A stretch of 64,000 nucleotides of DNA from Coenobita brevimanus (GCA_032717465.1 CM064655.1:23096603-23160602), one strand, 5' to 3'. Shown: positions 35,881-48,998, numbered from the stretch's first letter. The notes: generated from the sequence alone by a model not told the origin. Translations and numbers: made by a program.

Positions 35881-36217
35881 CCTGTATTGTAAGGATGTCA
35901 GAAGGGACCTCCAGGTGTTCCACTGTGAAGCCTACACATCTGAACGTGGGAATCTTGTCTCAGCATCATCATATACCTGATCTTTTCTCTTCCCTCGCCG
36001 CCACTTCTCACTCCTACATTCCTCGGCTTTGGGGAGATATCACAGTGCAGGAGGGGAATGGAGATCGTCGCTAACCCCTCCACCGCAAGGGCTTTATCTT
36101 AAGGTTAGATATCGTGGACTTGAGGTGAATACAGGGAAAAATATACGTCACCAGGCCATGAGTCCCGTAATCATTTCGCTGAGATGACGTATTATTCTGT
36201 TTTCTTTCTTGCTACCT

Positions 36218-36240
36218 CCAGACGATTTTTACTCAACTTA
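36218..36240 (+). repeat. Copy of dispersed motif
   Basis: CCAGACGATTTTTACTCAAC, followed by 'gcagcgaatgggttag' ~20 bp downstream as in other copies. Confidence 0.6.
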
Positions 36241-36364
36241 CAAGGTTCTCTAGCAGCGAATGGGTTAGTGAAAGCTTAATCTAACCCCCCAGTTAAAAGT
36301 CTCCCTTAATATCCGAAAAAATTAATATTAGTAAAACCATATTCATCATCGTGGGTAAGATGTT

Positions 36365-36500
36365 AATGTCATGTTTCTTCTCCTCATCCCCTCCTATCTT
36401 TCTCCAACTTGCATTTCTTCACACATAACCACACTTTCCTCCCTTCTTCCATTACTCTGTCCATCCATCCATCCCTTTGCAGACAATGTTTCTCTTCAAA

Positions 36501-36539
<39 letters not shown>

Positions 36540-36790
36540 TCAACTTCCTTTTCTTACTTAACTCCATCCCTAACGATCTATCCATCAGACAATTTCCTCC
36601 CCCTTCACCCCTTCCCTCCCCTTCCCCTCACCCCACCTCTACCTTCACCCTTCCCCTCCCCTTCCCCCTCACCCTACTGGGGATGACAGCCTTCACCCCA
36701 TCATTCATCACAGTCATCATCTCCCTAACACCTCCATTACCGCTTCCCATAACCCGTTCATCTCACTTCATCTCTGCCTCCGAAATATAA
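36365..36790. repeat. Pyrimidine-rich tract with (CT)n
   Basis: C/T-rich plus strand with (TC)n at about 36,503-36,534 and 'cttcccctcccc' repeats. Confidence 0.8.
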
Positions 36791-37645
36791 AACGAAAATG
36801 ACAAAGATTTTATGATACTGGTTATATCCCTACACTTTCCTATCATATATTCACGCACATATGCACTTACACTTGCAAACACGCACGCACACACGCTCAT
36901 GTTCGATCACTCACTCAAACTGATACACATTATTTATCTACCTGTCTATCTGTCTCTCTGTATGCCTGTGTGTCTGTCTATTTATGTCTGTGTCTATCTA
37001 CCACCTAAGTACTTTCGTCTACAGAAGAGAAGTAGATTTTATAATGAACTTTGTATTTTATGAGTTGGGCAGTAGTGATAAAAGCGATCTCCGGAATCAG
37101 TTTCAAAACCTGCTGTTAAAATGTTTGTAGATGGGAGTTTTGGTTTTTAATAAGTGTTACCTACCATTTAACCAGTTTAGATCTGGGTACCATAAAGCCG
37201 TTACAAAGATACTGCACATTAGTAACCGGGAAAGTAATCACAGAGCTTGAAAAATGTAATTGCAGGGACTGAAATAAGATGTTTATAGACAGGAGTACAA
37301 AGGAAAGCAAATAGCAAGAGTCCAACTGGTTTTCTGAAGGCTGTTAGTTATATGGTACAGTAGATAATAACTACACTATGGGTAGATTAAAACTAACTAT
37401 ATTACGTGTCTGAGAAAGGATGATACTAACAAGCTGATATACAATTATCGAATTGTTTTACCTTCGTGCATATGATATTGTAAGACATACCTGATCTTTA
37501 GACCACTGCCTCTTGACGACACTGATGTTAGAGTTAAAGATACTGGGTGTTCAGAATTGTTGGCCAAAGTTATGGCAAAAATTCTGTGCACATAATATTT
37601 GAGTCATAAAAAAACCCGGCTTAAATTGAAAAACGCTTTGTGAAG
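36791..37645. other. No gene; weak LINE-tail similarity at 37,293-37,360
   Basis: 'agtacaaaggaaagcaaata' at 37,294 resembles 50,421 ('agtacaaaaggaaagcaaac'), which suggests another old LINE-tail fragment. Otherwise unremarkable. Confidence 0.4.
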
Positions 37646-37649
37646 GGCA

Positions 37650-37650
37650 A

Positions 37651-37710
<60 letters not shown>
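37650..37710. repeat. (CT)n microsatellite
   Basis: A perfect (CT)n run of about 58 bp. Confidence 0.97.
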
Positions 37711-37713
<3 letters not shown>

Positions 37714-38261
37714 TCTCTCTTATCTCTCAGTCGCATCGTGGAAAAGCCGTAAGTCTGTACCCAGCTCTTACTCTCGAGTCCTCAAGAGCTAGTCGGGGAA
37801 GATTTAAAAGCCGTATTCTAGGAGACACAGGAAGCTTCGTAATACTTCTTCCTTACCGACTAATACTTTATAGTGCACCTTATAATTTTCTTGTGCCCTA
37901 TGAATCGTCTTAATATCGACAGTTTGCAATGATACAGTAAAAGAAGCTTCGGAGATGTAATGTGAAGAAGAAATCGCCAAGAAACAGGTGTAACGAAATC
38001 TTCAAAGCTCTATATGAAAAAGGTCTAGAATTTAGTGAGGTGAAGATATCAAATGGCGAAAAATTATCCACTTTTTCTTTACTATGAGATAAAACACTTT
38101 AAAGCCTTACTTGGGCCCTCTTCAAGTATAAGTATTGTGTCTTCAAAATAATAGCAATTTTAATATATATCTAAACTTTTCCATCTGGGTATAAGACTCA
38201 TCCCAGTCATTAAAACACCCAAGGCAGAATAATTACTTCTTTCACGTTCCAGTATGTGTTT

Positions 38262-38495
38262 TCCTTTCGTTCTTTCTCATAAAATTTCCATGCTGTTTTT
38301 TTTATGCTTTTTTTTGTTTAATTTTCCTGCAAAATTCGGCTGGAGGGTTTGGTGAGAGGTGGGGGACTTTCTTTTTTTCCTATTTTTTCTTACCCTTATC
38401 TTATTCCCGTTATGTAGTCGTTCCCTTAAACAGGATTTGCCTTGTATGGCCCAAGCGACCTGCTGCAGTAATCCTCTTTACCTATGATCTTGTGT
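38262..38495 (+). mobile_element. LINE 3' tail copy
   Basis: Contains 'aaatttccatgctg', 'ggctggagggtttgg' and 'cgacctgctgcagtaatcct' in the same order as 1-612. The CT-rich middle is replaced by a T-rich stretch. It ends near a degenerate 'cctatgatcttgtg' in place of the TTCTTATG tail. Confidence 0.55.
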
Positions 38496-38619
38496 TTTCT
38501 CTCTCTCTCTCTCTCTCCAAACATCGAACATCCTACCTCCCTTCCATCCCTCCCCTCCCCCATTTTCTTCTCCCCGTCCACTCCCCATTTTCGGCCTAAC
38601 TGGGCATGCTTCTCCTCTC

Positions 38620-38662
<43 letters not shown>

Positions 38663-39765
38663 TTTCCTCCCTCTTTCCCTATTCAACTTCCTTCTCTCTT
38701 TCTCCCTTCCTCCTCTCCCCTTCCTCCTCCTCTTTTTCCTCCCTCATTCTAACTTCCATCTCTCCCTCCTTTCCCTTTTTCCTCTCGCTTTCCCTCCCGA
38801 GTTTCCTTCTTCCTCCCCTCCTTGCCTCCTCCCTCCCTCTCATTTTCCATCTACTCTGCCTCTTCTCAACCATTTATTTCTTCCACACCTGACTCCATAC
38901 CTCCGCCCTCGTCACCTTCCACTTCGTTAATCACCATCATTTTCTCACTTACCCATACCCTAATGCTTTCCGTTTCTTCCATCTGCCTGCTTATCTCTCT
39001 CTTTCAGCTGTTTTATTTTGCTTCCACTTACAATATTTTCTCATCATCATTTTTTTCTTCTTTAGACTCCCACCTCTTTCTGCCTGTCTTTTCACCAAGC
39101 CACATTTTATCTATTCTTCCCTTTTCATATTTCTATTTTTTATTTTTGCTTCACTTCCATCTGTCCATTTTTTTTTTTTAATTGGTCCACCCCGTGTCTT
39201 CTTTCCTCTTCTTTTCATCTGCGTTTACAAGTACTTTTTCCCTTTCATTTGCCTATCACTTTTTCTTCTGCTCTTTTACCAACTTTTTTTTTTTTTTTTT
39301 TATAATTTCCTTATTCGCGTTTGTGTATACACTCCTTGCTTCTTCCTCCACCTTCTCACTCTTCTCTTTCCGCGTTTGTACCAAGTCACGTCTTTCTTCA
39401 CTTCGAATCATCTCATTTTCTTTCCATCTCATTGCCCCTCTGTCTCTTTCCAAATCACACCTTCACTTCTTCGAATCATCTCAATTTCCTTTCCATCTCA
39501 TTGCTCGTCCGCCTCCTCCTCTCACACCATTCCACCTTTCTCCACTTTCCCGAATCATCTCATTTCTTTTCCACCCCATCACCCTTTTTCCTCTTCCTCT
39601 CACACCATCCCATCTTTCATTTTTTCCCATCTCACCACCATTTTTCTTCTTTCACACAATTCCATCCCTTTCTTCCCCTCCTTAATCATTCAGTGTCTTG
39701 TGCCAACCACGCATCTGCATTTCTGTCTCTCCTCTTCCCTCTGACCTCACAGTGCTAGTCCTTAT
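38496..39765. repeat. Pyrimidine-rich tract, about 1.3 kb
   Basis: Strongly C/T on the plus strand, with (CT)n at about 38,496-38,516 and 38,624-38,662. 'gaatcatctcatttcctttc' repeats at about 39,405-39,570 form a loose ~70-bp minisatellite. Confidence 0.85.
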
Positions 39766-39959
39766 TTACCTCCTCCTCAAAACCGGGGTGGAGTTTGTTT
39801 TCGCTCCTGCCTGTCTGTCAGTCTATTCACATGGTTACAGAAAAATTAATGGGAGGATCATGACGAAAATTTATGAGGGCTTTCCTGCCTACTGATCCAT
39901 GAAAAAAAGAAAAAAAAAAAAAAAAAGTGAAAGTGCATAAGTACACAGTGGTATTTTGA

Positions 39960-40380
39960 CCTGACTAAAGACATACAATGTTTCTCTTCATCCCGTTACC
40001 AACCCACCTTTTTCATTCCTTTTATAACCACTCATCTTTAACAACCCCATCCCCTCCCTCTCTCTTCCTAACTATCCCAGTTTACATGCCACCCATCCAT
40101 CCCCACTCCAGTCTCCAGTTTCTCCTTGTCAATATAATTTTCTTTTCGTCCTTCCTTTTACTAAAACATTCTCATTTTTTCACTCTGCCTAACCGTTTCA
40201 TTCCCCCTCTCAACCTGAGCCCACATTTACCTATTTTTTTCAGTCAAAACCCATGTCATTCCCTGCTTAATCACTATAATTCTCCATTTTCCTCCATTCC
40301 TTTATCAACCACCACCTTTTATTTCTCTACCTAACTACCCAATTTCCTCGACCCCACCCATCCCCACATCCCCCTTCGTG
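39960..40380. repeat. Pyrimidine/C-rich low-complexity DNA
   Basis: Continues the C/T-rich composition. No gene. Confidence 0.65.
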
Positions 40381-40384
40381 CTCA

Positions 40385-40632
40385 CACCAGTTGGGCGAGT
40401 ACTGACAGCTGATGAAGATGTATTGCCGTTCCCCCCAGCCTCTCGATACTCACACTTAACCCAACCTAACATAAAATAACCTAAACTAGCCTAAACCAAA
40501 CCTAACTCTGCCTTGTGCTAACCTAAAACAAAACCTAAATATAACTCACCTTAACCTAATCAAACCAAAATCTAAAATATTAACTTAATCTCCCACCAGC
40601 GGGGCGAGTACTGACTGCTGATGAAGACGAAT
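40385..40632. repeat. Degenerate CCTAA repeats between two direct repeats
   Basis: About 130 bp (40,453-40,585) made of CCTAA, CCTAAA and TTAACC words, the C-strand of arthropod-type TTAGG telomere repeat in degenerate form. On each side is a 39-bp direct repeat: CACCAGTTGGGCGAGTACTG... at 40,385-40,423 and CACCAGCGGGGCGAGTACTG... at 40,594-40,632, with five differences. Confidence 0.6.
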
Positions 40633-40734
40633 CACCACATACGAGCCGTGGGGTACAAGCCGGGGGAGGCTGACCTTTGACCCCGGGCTGGCGAGGGGTC
40701 ACGGCTGAGGCCTTCCCTCACTCAGCACCGGTGT

Positions 40735-41110
40735 GACGGGTTTGGGTGTGAGGGGTGACAGGCTGAGGGGGGGGGGTGACTGGTGAAGTTGTGTGTGGAT
40801 GGTTGGTGTGTGCAAGAAGGTTTGAAGATGTTGGTGTGTACTGACTGGTGTGTTGGTGTGCCGTGTTTGGGTGTTAGTGTGTCTTGGCTGGTGTGTTGGT
40901 GTGACGAGTTTGGGTATTGGTGTCGTGTTTGGGTGTGTTGGTGTGACATGTCTGGGTGTGTTGGTGTGACGTGTCTGGGTGTGCGGGGTGATAGGCTGAT
41001 GGGTGATGGGTGAAGGGGTGTGTGGTTGATTTGTGCACTCAGGTTTGGAGGTGTGTGGGTTGGTGTGTTGCTATTGTGTGAAGGGACAGGTTGGGGGTGA
41101 TGGCTGATGC
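40735..41110. repeat. Degenerate GTGTTGGTGTG minisatellite
   Basis: Units such as GGTGTGTTGGTGTGACGTGT recur with indels, merging toward the long (TG)n run. Confidence 0.7.
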
Positions 41111-41183
41111 TCTGTATGAATAATGTGTGCATACAGGTCTGTGGATGTTGTGTGGGACTAAGAACTGCTTGTCTGAGACTGCT

Positions 41184-42300
<1,117 letters not shown>

Positions 42301-42301
42301 G

Positions 42302-42302
<1 letters not shown>

Positions 42303-42386
<84 letters not shown>
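42303..42386. repeat. Compound microsatellite (CT)n(CA)n
   Basis: (CT)n at about 42,304-42,345 runs directly into (CA)n at about 42,346-42,385. Confidence 0.97.
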
Positions 42387-42387
<1 letters not shown>

Positions 42388-43085
42388 TCCCTCCTCACAC
42401 AAACAAAATAGCCTCGTCACTCGCCACACTAATGACCGTCATTTCGTTTGTTAATGAGTCTCCCTTTCACCTTACCCCTAGTCCTTTCTTTCTTTCTTTT
42501 TTCATTCTTTTTTCTTTTTTTGTGCATATTGTACCTTAATTTCCTCTTGGCTGTTCCTCATGCAAACTGAGTCAATATCAAACCATCACAGGCAGGGAGT
42601 AACTTGGGTGTTCTATTCTGGCAACCTGGAAATGATTTACTTGGTCAACCCTTGTCCTCATTATCATTCCAGGAGTTCCATGCAAAATAAATCGCAAAGG
42701 AGAAGGTACTTGGGAGCCTCATTTTCTGAAGAGAATATGGCCATTGAACACTTAAGGTACCATAATCATATTTTTTTTTTAACTTCAATTTTTATGTACA
42801 AGTTATTTACACCTTTATTTTCAACCTTCGCCTTAACATAGTACCTTTAAGAATACTTGAACGAAAGGTTAAATTGAAAAATAAAAAAATTTATATTTTT
42901 TGCATTAATTAACTACTAAGGAGGTTTACTGATCGTAAAAAATCTACTGATATCCTTTTATGAATCTTCCTTACCACTTTATGAATAACCCCTCCCAGCA
43001 CTTTATGGGCACTTCCCTCCCTCACCACTTACACCAGCTGAGTTCGTCTCCTTTCAATACCTGGATGGGCAAGACTATGGCACAC
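42387..43085. other. No recognised feature
   Basis: AT-rich unique DNA. Confidence 0.5.
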
Positions 43086-43089
43086 ACAC

Positions 43090-43340
<251 letters not shown>

Positions 43341-43545
43341 TCAATTTACAGTCTGCATCAAGAGTCGTTTAGTGGTTCCTTCATGATGACAATTCAACAA
43401 AAATTATGGGCAATCTTGGGCGATTTAGGAGAAAATTTTACCCCAAGAACGTGTGTCTCTTTTCTACTCCGCGTCAACTAACTCTGGTGGACACTGAGCC
43501 TAGTCACAATAATGTCATCTTTGTCTGGTGTAAACTCTCTAACTT

Positions 43546-44095
43546 TAGAAGATTATTTTAAGCTTAGAAGGGACTTTTCGAACTAACGTGCCTAGATATG
43601 TCAGCTAAAACAGCTGGATTTCAATGGACTTTTTCTAATATTAATAAAAGTCTTAAGAATACAGCAAATGGAGTAACATTTGTCATCGTAGTAAAGCGAT
43701 CATCAGCGACTGTTTTTAGTCCGTTTGTTACGAGTCAGTCCCAAGTAAAATAAAAATCTTGAGGGTGACAGGCATAAAAGAGCAATTTCATCATGGCAAT
43801 AAGTGGGTTAATTGTTGTAGGTGTGGTCACATGTGTTGCAGGTGGGTTCTAGTGGATGTGGCAAAGCAAACTCCTTTCACTCCGTCAATAGAGCACGTTA
43901 TATTTGTTTTATTCCTTTCACTTCATCAACAGAATCCCATCTATTTCTGTTTCATTCCTTTCACTTCTTCAATAGGATCCCGTCTATTTCTGTTTTATTT
44001 CTTGCTCTCCTTCTGTAGAATCCCGCGTATTTCTGTTTTATTCTTGCTTGCGTCAGATTACCTCATTCAGCTTTCGGAAGACCTCTCGTGGCGAT
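43546..44095 (+). repeat. Dispersed-motif copies and 43-bp minisatellite
   Basis: A degenerate motif copy lies at 43,546-43,578 (AAGATTATTTTAAGCTTAGA). Four head-to-tail units of 41, 43, 43 and 43 bp lie at 43,873, 43,914, 43,957 and 44,000 (CCTTTCACTTCATCAATAGA type). A second motif copy at 44,041-44,095 keeps the flank GGAAGACCTCTCGT also seen at 47,944. Confidence 0.6.
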
Positions 44096-44163
44096 GCTAT
44101 TAGGCAGTCAGGAGGGAAAGATTTGCCCAGTTTGTAAATATTATTCTGTCTGATGGATAATAA

Positions 44164-44236
44164 CTTCTTGTGAATATTAGTCTTTCTGATGGTAAACTTC
44201 TTGTAAATATTAGTCTTTCTGATGGTAAACTTCTTG
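44164..44236. repeat. 33-bp tandem repeat upstream of RTE
   Basis: Two full units starting CTTCTTGTGAATATTAGTCT and CTTCTTGTAAATATTAGTCT (44,164 and 44,197) plus a 7-bp partial third unit that merges with the RTE 5' hairpin. Confidence 0.8.
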
Positions 44237-44266
44237 AAACCCCCCTGGGGGTAGGGGGGTTTCAAG
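44233..44266 (+). promoter_or_regulatory. 13-bp perfect hairpin at the RTE 5' end
   Basis: CTTGAAACCCCCC (44,233-44,245) and GGGGGGTTTCAAG (44,254-44,266) pair perfectly around the loop TGGGGGTA. It could fold in the element RNA or act in its promoter. The function is inferred. Confidence 0.6.
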
Positions 44267-44429
44267 AATACTCCCCCAGTATCCCTGCTTGTCGTAAAAG
44301 GCGACTAAAAGGGTTGGCGGAGGGTTAGTGCCCCTCCCCGGAAAACAACTAACTAAAGAAACAAACAAGAAGCCTCGGACAAGGACTGACCAAACGTTGA
44401 CGACCCAGGACCGGACAAAGGACTTGGTA

Positions 44430-47401
44430 ATGTGTACATGGAATGTAAGAGGAGCGAATGATGAGGTGAAAGAGAGAGAGATTGTCCAGGTGCTTGAGGA
44501 TGCTAAAGTGGATGTATGTGGAATAACTGAAACAAAATGGAGAGGAGAAAGTGTGAGAGAATGGGAGTATGGATGGGGTATATGTGCAGGAGTAGATGAG
44601 AATGAGAGGGCAAAGGAAGGAGTGTGTATAGTTGTGAGTAAAAGATGGAAGAAGAGCATAAGACAGTATGGATCAGTTGGGTCAAGGATTGTGTGGGTAA
44701 AGTTGAAAGTTGGAATACAAATGTGGGCGATTGTGTGTGTGTATGCGCCAACGCAAGATCGTGCTAGAAGAGTGAGAGAAGAGTTCTGGACAAATGTGGA
44801 AGTGTGCATGGAAAAGTTTGGAAGGAATGAGAGAGTGTTTTTGATTGGTGATATGAATGGTAAAGTTGGTAATGTGAAGGTGGATGGAATAGTTGGTGAG
44901 TGGGGTGCACCTGCTGAGATAGATGAGAATGGGAGTGCGTTAGTGGACATTTGTGCTGGGAGGGGGTTGGTGATAGCCAATACCCTCTTCAGGCATAAAA
45001 TGATCCACAGGTATACATGGCGAGTGATGAGAAGGGTGGGTGGTGAACTGAGTGAAAGGAAGGCAATGATTGATTATGTGTGTGTGGATGAAAGGATGCG
45101 AAGATGTGTAAAGGATGCAAGAGTGTATAGAGGTTGGGGGAGTGGACTTTCTGACCACTACTTGGTGGTGGCCAGAATTAGGATGCAAGTAAGATGGAGG
45201 AATAGAAGAAGGGAAAGACGAGAGGAAGGAGTAGTTGCAAGGAGAGTGGAAAGGTTACAAGAGGATGAGAAAAAGGCAGAGTATAAGAGAGAAGTGGAGG
45301 AACGATTGGGCAAATATGAACTGGAGCAGATGGGAGACGTGGAAGGTGTGTGTAAGATATTTACAGAAGAAATATGTGCAGCATGTGATGTGGTGTGTGG
45401 AAGGAAGAGAAGACGGAGGGGGGGTGCAAGGAACAGCGTGGTGGACAGAAGAGGTGAAACAGGCTGTGGCACAAAAGAAGAAAGCATACAATGAATGGTT
45501 GAGAAATAGGGGCGTGGAAGAAGTTGAGAGGCGGAAGAGAGAGTTATATGTGGAAAGGAAGAGAGAGGTGAAGATATTAGTAAGAGAGAGTAAGAAGAGA
45601 GTGGATGAGGAATTTGGAAGGAATTTGAGTGTAAAGTGGAGGGACTGTAAGAAAATGTTCTGGAGAGAAGTGAAAAGAGTAAGACAGGGTGGAAATGAAG
45701 TTAGCAGGGGAGTGAAAGATAAAAATGGTAGATTACTAGTGGAGAAGGGAGAAAAAGTGAGCAGATGGAGAGAACACTTTAAGGAATTGTTGAACGTAGA
45801 GGATGGAAGTAATGCGAGTATAAGTGGCTGGGGAATGGCTGGGAGAAGGAGGGAGGTGAGAAGACAGGAAGAAATTAGTAGGATAGAAGTTGTGGAAGCA
45901 CTGAAGAAAGTTAAATCGGGGAAAGCCCCAGGAATTGATGGAGTGTGTGGTGAAATGCTGAAGCATGGGGGAGAGATAGTAGTAGAATGGATGTGGAAGA
46001 TGTGCAGATTGGCCTGGGAGGAAGGTAGAGTCCCGGAGGATTGGAAGTCAGGTATAATTATTCCCTTGTACAAAGGAAAAGGGGAAAAAGAAGTGTGTGG
46101 TAACCATAGGGGCATTTGTCTTCTTAGTATAATAGGAAAAGTGTATGGTAGGATACTTATAGACAGAGTAAGAGAAAGAACAGAGAAATTAGTTGGAGAA
46201 GAACAGGAGGCTTTAGGAAGGGAAGAGGTTGTGTAGATCAGATATTCATTCTTAGATCTTTAGTGGAAAAGTTTCTAGAGAAGGGAAAGAAGTTGTATGC
46301 GGCTTTCATGGATTTGGAGAAAGCATATGACAGGGTGGATAGACAAGGATTGTGGAAAGTGTTAAGAATATATGGAGTAGATGGGAAGTTGTTGAATGCT
46401 GTGAAGAGTATGTACGATGGTGCGAAGGCTGCAGTGCGTGTGGATGGTGAACTAAGTGAATTTTTCTCTTTGAAAGTTGGTTTGAAACAGGGATGTGTCA
46501 TGTCTCCATGGTTGTTCAATCTGTACATGGATGGGGTAATAAAAGAGGTACAAGGTAGGGTAGTGGATGTTGGAGTGGCCCTGGTGAGAGAGGATAGTGT
46601 TTGGAAACTCCCTGTACTGTTGTTTGCAGATGATACTGTGTTGTTGAGTGAAGACGAAGGGGAGCTGCAAGGCTTGGTGGATGAGTTTGAGAGAGTGTGT
46701 AAGAAACGGAACCTAAAGGTGAATGTAGGGAAGAGTAAAGTGATGGTCTTTGAGAGAGGTGAAGTCAGTGAATGTACAGCGAGGTTGGATGGTGAGGAAT
46801 TGGAAAATGTGAGTACGTTTAAGTATTTGGGTAGTGTGATGAGTAAGGATGGAGGTTTGGAGGGTGAAGTGCTTGAAAGGGTACAGCAGGGAAGAAAGGT
46901 TGCTGGTTCCTTGAAAGCAGTGATAGGAAACAGGGAAGTGAGCATGGAAGTAAAAAAGTTACTACATGACAGTATTGTGATACCAACTCTAACGTACGGA
47001 AGTGAAGCTTGGACATTGTTGGAAGGACACAAGTCAAGAGTGAGAGCAGTGGAAATGAGTTATTTAAGAGGAGCCTGTGGAGTCACGTGGAGAGACAGGC
47101 TGACGAATGAGGATATAAAGGAACGTTGTGGTGTGGATGTGGATGTGATAGGAAGCGTTGTGAGGAACACACTGAGGTGGTTTGGCCATGTGGAGAGAAT
47201 GGAGGGTGAAAGACTGACAAAGAGAGTGTATGTGAGTGAGGTGGAGGGTGGAAGAGGGAGGGGGAGACCGAGGATGAGATGGAGGGATGGGGTGGAGAGG
47301 TATATGAGAGAGGGGGTGTGAGTTGGGAGCAGGGCAGTGAAATGGCGGGGGACAGGGCGACTTGGAGGCGATTTGTTTGTGGCCACCCCAAACGGGATTG
47401 A
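44430..47401 (+). pseudogene. RTE LINE polyprotein: endonuclease and reverse transcriptase
   Basis: The first in-frame ATG (44,430) opens directly into the AP-type endonuclease: CTWNVRGAND, ITETKW (Glu), CVYAPTQ, LIGDMNGKVG and GLSDHYLV, all key residues present. After a basic linker the reverse transcriptase follows: KSGKAPGIDG, FMDLEKAYDRVDRQGLW, GLKQGCVMSPWLFNLY, catalytic LLFADDTVLL (near 46,623) and FKYLGSVMS. The C-terminal region is RGRGRPRMRWRDG. The ORF is broken by three single-base events: in the seven-G run at 45,418-45,424, at about 46,207 (one G missing before the 'aggctttagg' segment), and in the G run at 47,314-47,318. Comparison with the intact tail at 33,026-33,238 shows the original stop was at 47,399-47,401. 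About 990 aa, normal for RTE. Long minus-strand frames here are shadows. Confidence 0.88.
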
Positions 47402-47499
47402 GGCGTCAGGCAATAGATAGATAGATAGATAGATAGTAAATTTTATTTCTTATTTTGGTAAATACCTTCATGTAAAATTCACATTTGTACATCGACAAC

Positions 47500-48330
47500 G
47501 AATGTTTTCATTTTTTACCTGAAGCCAGACGATTTTATTCTCACAGTGAAGGAGCAAAATAGTTAAGACCCTTGACGAAAGGATTTGCTTGAGCGATAAT
47601 ATATGGCCTTCCAATTACATTTTGACACACTAGGTTCTTGCCACACTAACATCATTTCATCTTTAATGTTGTTATCGAAAAACGATTTGTCAGCCAAAAA
47701 CAAAATCTCTCGTAGTGATGGGATTTAAAATTCAGTTAAGGACAGAGGACGATGCTTGCGGTAAACAGCCTGGGACAACCTTCATTTACCTCATGTTATT
47801 CTTGTTACAACCAGACGATTTTCTCAAGTTGAAGGAAATCCATCATAGTTTAAGGGGTAAATAGAGAGACAGACAGAGCTTTATCTATTTCAACTACTGT
47901 ATCCTTGTTTACGCTAGGCGATTTTACTACGATTGGTGGGGGAAGACCTCTCGTAAAGATTAGAAATGCAGTTAATACAAAAGGAAATGGCTTGATCGGT
48001 AGACAGAAATAGCCTTCAAATTAATTTCAACTGGTCTCTTTTTAACTATGCTTTTGCCAACATCAGACGATTAAATTCAACTTGGAAAAAGTCTTTCGGA
48101 AATTACGCTAAAAATAGGCAACAAATAAAAAACAAATAAAAAATGAGGGAACTTGGAGGTAAAAATGAATAGGTTAGTAAATTTCATCTCCTGTTCCTAC
48201 CACCAGACGATTTTAGCCTGCTTGGTTGGGGAAAGACCTATTGTAAGGTTTGAATTAGAGGTAAAATTCGAAGGAACTTGCTTGGAAGGTAAACAGACAA
48301 GGGGGACAGACTTGATTTCAGATACGCTGA
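47500..48330 (+). repeat. Degenerate tandem array of the dispersed motif, about 103-153 bp spacing
   Basis: Motif cores lie at 47,526, 47,680, 47,811, 47,916, 48,064 and 48,204, giving intervals of about 153, 133, 103, 149 and 140 bp. Shared context includes 'ttcttgttacaaccagacga', 'gggggaagacctctcg', 'aatagccttcaaattaattt' and 'aacagac'. No reading frame follows the repeat. Confidence 0.65.
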
Positions 48331-48539
48331 TGTGCATTACCATACGAATGACGTTAATCGGGTTGTATCTGTCACCGGGCTCTGTTATCATCGGCGGAAT
48401 CATCCAATTATTCCGTCAGCGAGGGTCCAGCAGCTCTATGCATTATTTAAATTGACTATATAAGCACTCCACATCATCCCTCAGACCTCTATTGAACTCC
48501 TGACTCCACCCATACCCTGACTCACCATAGTTTTATGTA

Positions 48540-48602
48540 TTCATTCATTTATTTTATAGTCTTCTTCTCCTACTACTACCTCTACTACTACTACTACTGC
48601 TG

Positions 48603-48637
<35 letters not shown>

Positions 48638-48665
48638 GCTTCAACTGCTACTACTTCCTTTACTC
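48540..48665. repeat. (CTA)n microsatellite
   Basis: ACTACTACTACT with CTG/CTT variants from about 48,570 to 48,650. Confidence 0.9.
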
Positions 48666-48957
48666 CTCCTCCTTCTACTTCTCAGAGCACCTTTTATAAT
48701 AAGTGACCCCACCCATTCCCCTACTATCCCACTTCTATTACTTGCAACCCCTCCCTTCACCAACCTTTCCCTTCCCATCACCGCAACTCCTGGAAACACC
48801 TCTTCATTTTTGACCCCACCACTGGCCTCATCATCTAACTGTATTTCTGACCTCATCTCATTGCCATTCTGACCCCAACTTTACTTCTTTCTTGACCCCT
48901 TTCTGTTATTTGCTTGACCCACACCCATCCTTTTTCTCTTCTCCCAGGGCAACACCA

Positions 48958-48998
<41 letters not shown>

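Larger units (their letters stand above)
44233..47436 (+). mobile_element. Nearly complete RTE-type LINE
   Basis: The 5' end carries a perfect hairpin and the phrase GTCGTAAAAGGCGACTAAAA, a familiar RTE 5' landmark. One ORF encodes an endonuclease and a reverse transcriptase. The element ends 35 bp after the original stop with six ATAG units (47,413-47,436), the microsatellite-type tail of RTE elements. GTAAA at 44,225-44,229 and 47,436-47,440 is a weak candidate target duplication. It lies within an array of the dispersed ~140-bp repeat (44,041-44,095 on the left, 47,500-48,330 on the right). Confidence 0.88.

Noticed and set aside
44210..46115. Long minus-strand frames (82-286 residues) opposite the RTE element, continuing to 47,413
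   Set aside because: They are antisense shadows of a purine-rich coding strand; Ser/Thr/Phe/Leu-rich with no domain. The plus strand carries all endonuclease and reverse transcriptase motifs.
47436..47440. GTAAA as the target-site duplication of the full RTE element
   Set aside because: Only 5 bp in AT-rich DNA and dependent on an uncertain 5' boundary, so it is recorded as a weak candidate only.
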